Positions 56,530-64,000 of a stretch of DNA of 64,000 bases are shown here, in pieces. How positions within the stretch are numbered: the stretch's first letter is position 1; every line of letters starts with the position of its first letter. The position numbers were made by a program, and so were the translations under genes. The stretch lies in the NCBI RefSeq assembly GCF_026914265.1, contig NC_069135.1, positions 10,018,887 through 10,082,886 on the forward strand, in the 5' to 3' direction. The stretch comes from Mya arenaria. Its lineage: Eukaryota > Mollusca > Bivalvia > Myida > Myidae. Under the pieces are notes generated by a model that worked only from the letters and a program-made list of their open reading frames with translations, was not told where the DNA came from and searched no databases.

Positions 56530-56537
56530 TATATAAA
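56530..56537 (+). promoter_or_regulatory. TATA box of the HEXIM-like gene
   Basis: TATATAAA about 100 bases before the start codon, in the only coherent promoter position for an intronless gene; transcription would begin near 56560-56570. Inference from motif and spacing. Confidence 0.6.
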
Positions 56538-56630
56538 CAAAAGCACGTTGCTATTGCGACATAACAAAGCAATCACACGACAAGTTAAGACGGGAGACGA
56601 AAGTTCGATATTTATTTCTATTGCTAAAGG

Positions 56631-57356
56631 ATGTTAATTAAAAGTTCGGATATATTCAACGAAAAAATGGAGGAAGTAGTGGAACAAAAGCGGAGAAGAA
56701 AAACACGTCGTGGAAAGAAGACACGGCCGGTGTCAGTGATGGAAAATACTGGTTGTTCCAATGAAGGTAATGCATACGTGGCAAATACGATTTCAGTACG
56801 TTTTCATCCGTTCACGAAACCATGTAATTCCGTACATAGGAAACCATTTTACAGACCAACCAGCCCAAAGGCACCACATAATTCTACGCAGTATCTAATT
56901 GAAGACAGTGGTAATGACCTTATCAATATTGAGAAGTTGTCACCCCAATACGACACAGCAGTGACCACGCCTTTTCAAGCTATGGAAATTGACGACTTTA
57001 AAGACTTTGAACAAATCTCCTTTTACGAGAATGATTGTGGGGTCAAAGAAACTTATCAACCAGTGAATGAGAATGAGACGGATACATTCATTGTTCAGGA
57101 GTTTGAACGAGATTATCAGACCGAGATGGACACTCACACAAGAACTATTGAAAGTCAGCGCACTAAGGAACTGATGAAAATAACAAAGACTGAGCTGATT
57201 CAAAATTTAATTAAGAGTCAAGATATACTAAAAATAAAATGTAACAAAGATGCTGAGCAATCTCGAAATGACTTAAAACACAAGATAGAGATGCTCAAAC
57301 AAGAAAATCTAGAACTGATCAAGGAAAATGAAGAGCTGGCACTGTACACCAACTAA
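56631..57356 (+). CDS. HEXIM-like P-TEFb/7SK regulator, intronless
   Basis: One uninterrupted frame of 241 residues. A lysine/arginine cluster (EQKRRRKTRRGKKTRP, residues 18-33) fits the RNA-binding basic motif of HEXIM. KPFYRP (71-76) resembles the following WKPYY segment. PHNSTQYLIEDSG (82-94) aligns with HEXIM's PYNTTQFLMDD, the P-TEFb-inhibitory motif, with Tyr replaced by His. An acidic region (116-160) is followed by FIVQEFERDYQTEMDTHT (153-170), like FLQRDFSETYERYH, and TKTELIQNLI, like SKQELIKEYL. A terminal coiled coil (about 180-238) would dimerise. HEXIM proteins bind 7SK RNA and inhibit CDK9/cyclin T in the nucleus. Human HEXIM1 is also intronless. The protein is shorter than human HEXIM1 (359). 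Weak overall similarity leaves some doubt. A second Met at residue 13 is an alternative start. Confidence 0.75.
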   Translation: MLIKSSDIFNEKMEEVVEQKRRRKTRRGKKTRPVSVMENTGCSNEGNAYVANTISVRFHPFTKPCNSVHRKPFYRPTSPKAPHNSTQYLIEDSGNDLINIEKLSPQYDTAVTTPFQAMEIDDFKDFEQISFYENDCGVKETYQPVNENETDTFIVQEFERDYQTEMDTHTRTIESQRTKELMKITKTELIQNLIKSQDILKIKCNKDAEQSRNDLKHKIEMLKQENLELIKENEELALYTN

Positions 57357-58040
57357 CTACGAAATAGAGAGCTGTTAAAATATGCAAATAATTATCATCC
57401 ATTAATGTAGTAGTGTTATTGGGAAGAAACAATTGAAGTCATTTACTTGCAAAAAATATTACATGTTAAAGATCTGTTTTATTATTGGTATTCTGTTTGT
57501 GATGAAATCAGAATTACACTTTCCTTCTTTGTTTCAGCTTGAAGCTTGAGCTGTGCCTGCCTCAAACGTGAGCAAACGGGAATATCCCTATGTTCAGTTG
57601 TGTATACTAATATATACATCGTTATAAAAAAAGGTAATTGCTCATGAAAAATGTGTTATGAAGGGTATGAATAATGTACATACTTAAAGCACACTGTTAA
57701 CAAATAAGACAATAGTATTGAGTTATTAAGGAAAGATGTCAACATATTCTATGATAACATTGAATAGCAACAAAAGCAGATTAGCTTCAGGCATCTGACT
57801 TGCTCAAGTTACAACATGTATTAATAAACTACTGTTCAAAGTAGAATAATTATTACACATTTGACACTGTACATGTTTTAAAGTTTGTATGTTAAATGTA
57901 TTCCTTTTTCCGGATGTTCCCAAGCTGTAAAACGCCTGTTACATTTCAGCCAGAGTTCCCCTGGGAGGTGACGTGGTCCACCAGCCTTGAGACTAGGGGG
58001 AGTTGCCTCCATGTCGATGAAGGGGCTGCACTTATGTTGA
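57357..58040. other. HEXIM-like 3' flank
   Basis: AT-rich, with AATAAA near 57824. The overlapping frames at 57878-58111 lie on both strands and show no recognisable protein; none is called. Confidence 0.45.
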
Positions 58041-58340
58041 AAATGAGTATAATCATGTACACACACATTATGATTATTAACCATGGCTTATTCTATTTAT
58101 TAGGGATGTAACAAAATACAGATATCTTTGATTTTCAGGAATATCATTTTTTTTTTTAAATTATGTACATGTATAAAAATGCTTATTTGAATTCTCTTCA
58201 GTTGTGTTGATAAAGAGTAAAACCAATGTAGACACAGGTTATGATGATCAACCATTGCATATATATTCTATTTATTACTGATGTAACATATTACAGATAT
58301 TCTTGATTTCAGAAAAAATCATTTGTTTAAATTATTTTAA
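58035..58340. repeat. Diverged ~165-bp tandem duplication
   Basis: 58035-58165 and 58200-58335 share ATTATGATTATTAACCATGG-like, TATTCTATTTATTA, GATGTAACA and CAGATATTCTTGATTTCAG-like segments in the same order. No coding content. Confidence 0.65.
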
Positions 58341-58686
58341 GCTCATTACAAACACCAATAAACTGTTAATATCCAAAGTGTTTTTATTTTATGACTTACT
58401 AAGGCCAACTAAGATTAAGTTCAATATAAATAAAGCTAAATAGAGTCTATGTTATTTAACCATCAACAGTTCAATTATAACACTGTTTAGCAGAATTTAA
58501 TCTTGTCCACATAAGAACATGTCTTCTGTTTTGCATATCCATTTTAAAGTGGATTAAGACCATCTCTTCCAGTCACTGGCATGGTGAACATCTACATGGT
58601 TTCTTTGCAAGTATCCTTGATACTACGTATCTTCGCTTCAATCCATATATGTATAATGCGATTTGTTCATCACACACTTTCTGATG

Positions 58687-61600
58687 TCAGACACCCCTGA
58701 AAGGAGAAGTCAGTTTATGGTTCACAAAATAAATCAACCATTGACTATAAAGTGGAAGAATGATGGTTATCAATTGTGGTGGTCATTTCCTGTTGATCAA
58801 ATTTACTGAAGGTTTGGAATGTCAAATAATGAACGACTCCAGTCCTTTATCTTAAAAAACGAACATTTGGTTTATTAAATCAAGTTTAAACAAGTTATTT
58901 GGCTAAAGGAAATATGATTCTAAATGAATTCTGCTTAAGCGATTTCAAGAAATCAAGACCGGACCATAGCTCTGGCATAACAAAGTTATTTATCAAACTC
59001 TTCCATGATATTTCATAATTTAATAATTGAGCCCATAATTTTTTCATTATTAAATGTTTGATAAGATTGGATCAAAAATGGAAAAGTTGGAGAGTGAACA
59101 TATTGGTCAAATTTTATAATTGAAGGGCCCTTATTGGATAGATTGACAAACTGGTTATCAAACCTGTCTGTTACATTATAGTTGAGCTTCATAGCAAGAT
59201 AATTGATAGAGAGGACCGTATCTTGGATAACACACGCTGCCAGAATGGTTTTCAAAGTAAATAATATTTATGCTAATAAACTTAATAACCAAGTTTCTTA
59301 AAAGGTGAACGAGAAATAGACAATTTAGAGTCATCACATCAATTTGTCCGTTAAAGGACCCTATCCCGGAGGTCTTAACTTAAGTGATCAGGCTTCGAAT
59401 ACATATAGTAAAACAAAGATTGAAAAACAAATTGTTGGGAGTGTGGACAACTGTGGTGAACATGGTTGTTGCCATAACTTTTTTAAATGCAGATATTTTT
59501 AAATTAAAGCAAATTCAGGTGTTTGCGAAAAGGTTTGTTTCAGAGAAGTAATTATTACTTAAGTTAGGTGAAAATAAAGTTGTTAAGAATAAGATTTGCT
59601 GTTCTTAGCTCACAATTGCCTTTTGTTGATGAATATTACCTATATTAAGTTATATTTAGCAAAAATATTGTTATAGCTTTATATAAAAGACAGATTATTT
59701 CTTTTAATTTAACGTGAATAATTCTGGCAATCCAATTAAGACAAAATTGTGTCCACCATCATTCTAATTAAGTATTTTAGATTCATAATATATGTATTAA
59801 TATATAAATTTAAGCATTTTCATTTAAAATGGCAATAACTTTTGTGTAAACGATGTGATCCAAACAAAAACTTTGCGAGCACCACCATACTAGGGCTTAA
59901 TTAACTTCACAGAAGTTTTATTAAATTTTGACTTATAAGCTTAACATTAATTGCTGCAGATAGACTGTAAGATGGACACACAAAGACAGGATAACAAGTG
60001 CTCTGATCTACTTGATATATGAAACAAGAGTACCGGTCTTACTTTTCATAAAAGCTTTTGGAGGTTATAACATAAGAATTATCACATGGAACTTGTTAGT
60101 CAGAATTAAATGACAATATAACCAGAACACAGTGATATTTTTTTCAATCCACTTTGAAATCAGACAAGCTTCAAAAGAATCCACATGCTGTGCACATGTT
60201 GACAGACATTAAATGCAAAACAGTTCAGCCACATCTTTTAACTACAACCTCACCCCTTGAGTGTAGAGGCATTTAAGTGTGTACTGCGGGGTGTGGTCTG
60301 GGCAGAGGCGGTCTCCACATGCTGTATGGACTCCTCCAGCACGTCAACCACCCCCTGTAGACCTTCCAAGGCCTCGGCTCCTGCACTCACTGAAAGATTA
60401 AAATGGTGAAAGACACCTGATCACATCATTCAGTAAGTTAAATATTATGCTGTGGAAAACAATAACTTACTTTAATACCACTTTCGAATTTATTTGTTGA
60501 TCACAAGAAAAGAGCAGTTACAGACTGCCATATCCCCCACCAAATTAAGAACAGTATCAACTGCACCTTACAACAAAGGGTAACATTGAAAATTAAAAAA
60601 GGGCATTAACTCGGCTTTCATCATTATGGTTTCTGTGCACTGCACTTCTCCTAAATGAGATCTACCTTAATATGAAGTTTTGAGTCGACAACTCAAAGAC
60701 TTAAAGTTATGCTCCGGACAAAAAAAGTGAGTGATAATTAACAAAAGGCAATAACTAAAAATACTGGAAATCCAACGACCATGCTAAGATCAGAAGATTG
60801 CTTTGATCTTGACCTTGAAGATAAGAAGATGGGTCTTGTGTGCCACACATCCTCATGCTATGGTAGTCACTTCTACCAAATTGTTTTAAAATTCAACCAT
60901 AAATATGTTCAGGACAAAAACAGATTATAAGGACGTGATGGTGCGAGTGATTCCTAGATCAGGGGTACAAGGTATAAGAAATTATCTAAAATCTATTATT
61001 AGTTAGGTTGGAAAAAAATGCACCGGTTTGCACGCCCTTTCCTAGTAACCTAGACATTTACTTACATTATTTTTTACTGTTTCATCTTGGTCTTCATTCT
61101 TGCATGGTTAATGTTTTTTTTAAATGTCGACAACACTTGAGCAACCCAAAATAAACCCCAATTTTAGCACGAAAAGCTATACCTTAGACATGAAAATGTA
61201 AGAAATTCTCATTTCCCAAGACATGCAAGCAAACATCATACCAAGAGAGTGTGTATCACTGAGTTTAGCCAGTCGTTCAGAGGGCTCCCTGTTGAGAGCT
61301 GTGTACGATCTCCTGATGTCTCCCAGATTTTGCAGCATCTGAAATACAGTATCACAAGTTAGAAAAATAATGCAACAAGTACTAATCAGTTGTTGGGTAA
61401 AATTTTCACATACATAATACTCCATTATCTTTATATTCATCCTTCACTCCTTAATATGGCATGCTTTCATTTTAAATCGAACAACTTTCTTTCCTGACTT
61501 GGAACATTTTTTGAGCAATACAATTCACATCTAGCAAGGTCTAGTCTTCTTTCCGATTGTATACCAATACATTATGTAACTGATGACCAATAGTGACTAT

Positions 61601-63793
61601 GGTAATCATTATTTCACCTGTAAGAACTGCTGCAGGAGTCTGTGTACTCGTTTAAATGCTGCGCCAAGCTGGGTGAGCTTAGGGGGAGATTTGTTGCACC
61701 ACTGTCTCATCTCATTTTCGTAACAGTAGGTGAAGCCAGTGATGAGCTGGAACAGCTCAGACAATACCAGACTCACTGTCCGGCACACAGTCTCCACCTT
61801 TCCTGCATCTAACGATTGGTAGTCGGACTGGAACATTCAATTGTACTTCCATTCATATGCTCTCCCAGTTGAAATTGTTATATGCTGGATGTAAAATTCA
61901 TTTTACCCAATTGAAATAATATGTAGTCGAAATGCTAAAACAGCATCACCTATTGGTCATAAAGCTTGCTTTTGAAAATAACGATGTTTAATTTTAATGT
62001 TTAATGTAACAATGTTTAACAAGTGAGGAAGATCAATAAGGGACAAATTCAATCGTAGCACTTTTTAAAAGCATACATGCTTGTCAGAAGTCTCTCAAAC
62101 CTGGGACCATGATAACAAACAGGTTCAAGTTTGAGTTCAGACTCGTGTGGCAAAACTGCAAATCATAATATCATTGTAACTTTCATTCTAGTTCAGTTTT
62201 GATTATGATATTTGCTGAATATTGTATGACTTCAAAATTGTACAATAAATTCACATTCATACCTGTAAAGGTAATGGAATTAAGATGATTCTTTACAATT
62301 TAATAAAGGTGCTTGTCTGATCCTAGACTCTGACTTGAAACTGTTAGTAAACATGGGCCCAGACCCCGAAAACCCAGATGTTGCACATACATGTTTCCTC
62401 ATGTCTTGGAGCAGGTCCCACTGGCGAGCCATGTCCTCGGACAATTTCACAGCAGCATTCTCTATTGCCTGAAGGTCCGGCTTCGACACCCTACAATACA
62501 TCAGTGTAATGTTGTACCATACCACATTGTCAACTTATAGAGCATGGTGTATTGTGGCCATACCGACTATGTTGATTACATGAACAGACAAGTCAACCAA
62601 GTGGAATAAAATATTTACATTTTATAATTATGTATCATTGATACAGCAATAAGAATCTTTTAGTACAAATATATTTAAAGATTAATACCGACACACAAAT
62701 ACTTGAATCATGCAAACTCGCAAACTAACCAACCGTCAAATCTATAAACTAAAAAACAATTATATTGCAATAAAAGACCCATAACACATGCTATATATGA
62801 AATGTCTTCCAATACAATGGAACACCATTTTTGGGAATGTAGAATTGTACAAGATTTGTAGAAAAAAATCAAAGAACCAACTATCTTTGGATATCCACAA
62901 ACAAGTATGTGTAAGTCTCAAAACTAAAAGTTTTGGCCCTCTACAAAGTTAACATTTTAGTAGTCTAATTTATTATAATATAAAGCTCAGAAATACTTAC
63001 CCCAAAACTAACATTGGTTGATGATACAAAATACACACTTCAAATTGCATTTTTAAATGACAAGTTAAGAATTGAGGAGGAAAAGTGGCACATTGCGCCT
63101 TTGTAAAAACCCTTTTTAATAGTCTATTTTTACTTTGTTTTTGGTTTAATTTTTAACATATTTTTTATCTTTTTAAACATAAATTGGATCAGTTGTTGAT
63201 TTTTTTTTAAATTTGTCCTTAACATATGAACATTATTATGATTTACATGGTATTTTATAAACACTACTTGTGTCTTTAAGTTTAGGAACTTGTATTCTGT
63301 TATGTAGTATCATTAGTTGTTTATGTCATAAAAAAATAACTTTATTGAAAGAGTAACTGAAATAATTTTTATAAATAGATATGCAGCATTTCCATGCAGC
63401 ATCTTTACAAGTATCTGCTACCAAAGTTAAAATAATTGTAAGCGTTAAAAGAATCGTTTGCTTTTCAAATATAATATGAAATAAGTTATACCTTGTTAAC
63501 TGCTTATATGATTTACAAACAAATGATTTAGTTAAGAAATGTGAGTAAGAGATCTGTGATTTGCCAACCTTTATGCATATTTAATGTGTTTATAAAACAG
63601 CATCCATAATAGCCCCTACTTGATGTCCCCAGCTTTGCCAGCCTGGGCCCAACGTGCCTCAAGTTGTTTTTGCAGGTCGAGTGGCAGCAGAGCAAGGCGG
63701 GGAGAGAACACAGCATCTAGAGGCCCACTCACACACAGGTTGTTCATGTAGGCAGTGTCATGGGCTAGCTGTTCCTCCAGGGGCATTGCATCA
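58687..63793 (-). CDS. 3' part of an unrecognised helical-protein gene
   Basis: Exons seen, 5' to 3': 63793-63620, 62490-62391, 61827-61618, 61338-61242, 60389-60254 and 58696-58687, GT-AG with agreeing phases; 241 residues here, more upstream beyond the window edge. Alternatively exon 5 reads through to a stop at 60250-60252, ending TLKG. Peptide features include LEEQLAHDTAYMNNLCVSGP, SPRLALLPLDLQKQLEARWA, ENAAVKLSEDMARQWDLLQD, VSLVLSELFQLITGFTYCYE and AFKRVHRLLQQFLQMLQNLG. It is predominantly amphipathic helix, without a signal peptide, membrane segment or known motif. The style suggests a scaffold or complex subunit (for example spindle, nuclear-pore or trafficking complexes), but I could not assign a family. 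It is convergent with the HEXIM-like gene. A minus-strand AATAAA lies near 58389. Confidence 0.75.
58700..60249. other. Last intron of the helical-protein gene
   Basis: AT-rich sequence between exon 5 and the terminal exon. No repeats or frames of note; an 80-codon minus-strand frame at 59013-59255 is not supported by splice signals or homology. Confidence 0.45.
62500..63619. other. Intron of the helical-protein gene
   Basis: AT-rich intron; poly-T and poly-A runs but no recognised transposon, tRNA or exon. Confidence 0.5.
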
Positions 63794-64000
63794 CTGAGAA
63801 AAACATTTACATAATTTGTATACTTTGATATTTTAAAAAAAACACAAAAACTGCCATTATAGAAATGTTATCAAATTTTGATTTAATAGGCATCCAGCAT
63901 GCAAAGAAAAGCTCTGGGGAAATATTCCTGAAAATTCCCTGAGCTGTGTAGGAAAATTCCTTTTTACATTTTATGTATAATATTATCAAAAGACCAGAAC

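Noticed and set aside
57878-58111. PEFPWEVTWSTSLETRG... after an acceptor-like TTTCAG as an exon
   Set aside because: No downstream donor or partner exon in phase, and an equally long frame lies on the opposite strand.
1-64000. CRISPR array, bacterial operon or prophage interpretation of the tandem arrays
   Set aside because: Spliced animal genes, a Pol III tRNA gene with an intron and SINEs show eukaryotic DNA; arrays have no unique equal-length spacers and no cas genes.

Overview
This is eukaryotic genomic DNA with multi-exon genes, GT-AG introns, AT-rich intergenic sequence and a heavy load of small transposons, tRNA-derived SINEs and minisatellites. Protein identities (Arp2/3 subunit, mitochondrial carrier, IFRD and HEXIM families) and the repeat types, especially elements with ~140-180 bp tandem cores and a terminal hairpin, point to a mollusc, most likely a bivalve. 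The species is not identified; this attribution is an inference from repeat style and gene structure.

Layout. 0-3 kb: repeats, including a fold-back transposon and a tRNA-like fossil. 3.1-6.9 kb (+): a six-exon secreted protein with two fasciclin (FAS1) domains. 7.9-8.1 kb (-): a small secreted cysteine-rich peptide gene with an inferred upstream exon near 9.7 kb. 8.8-20.5 kb: repeat-rich, with a 41-bp minisatellite, a perfect 191-bp tandem duplication, two LINE fragments, MITEs and a SINE. 20.6 kb (-): an intron-containing tRNA-Tyr gene. 20.8-25.6 kb (+): ARPC4 in five exons, its first intron carrying nested transposons. 27.3-28.7 kb: a 49-bp minisatellite. 30.8-37.7 kb (-): a nine-exon mitochondrial carnitine/acylcarnitine carrier (SLC25A20 type). 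38.3-40.1 kb: a tandem duplication with a later element insertion. 41.9-50.7 kb (-): a twelve-exon interferon-related developmental regulator (IFRD) gene. 50.9-53.0 kb: a 2.1-kb DNA transposon with 9-bp target duplications. 54.5-55.1 kb (-): a small three-exon gene of unknown function. 56.6-57.4 kb (+): an intronless HEXIM-like gene with a TATA box. 58.7-63.8 kb (-): the 3' part of an unrecognised helical-protein gene that runs off the right edge.

The genes are unrelated housekeeping and secreted-protein genes, not a pathway cluster. The most unusual features are two places where a splice junction has been tandemly amplified. The SLC25A20 exon 7 donor is repeated as a 28-bp unit seven times, and the IFRD exon 10 acceptor is repeated three times at 117-118 bp spacing. 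Several unrelated-sequence elements also share one architecture: 5' stem-loop, tandem core, tetranucleotide tract, 3' hairpin and A-run.

Exon models were built by hand from splice motifs, reading phase and remembered family sequences. No alignment or expression data were available.
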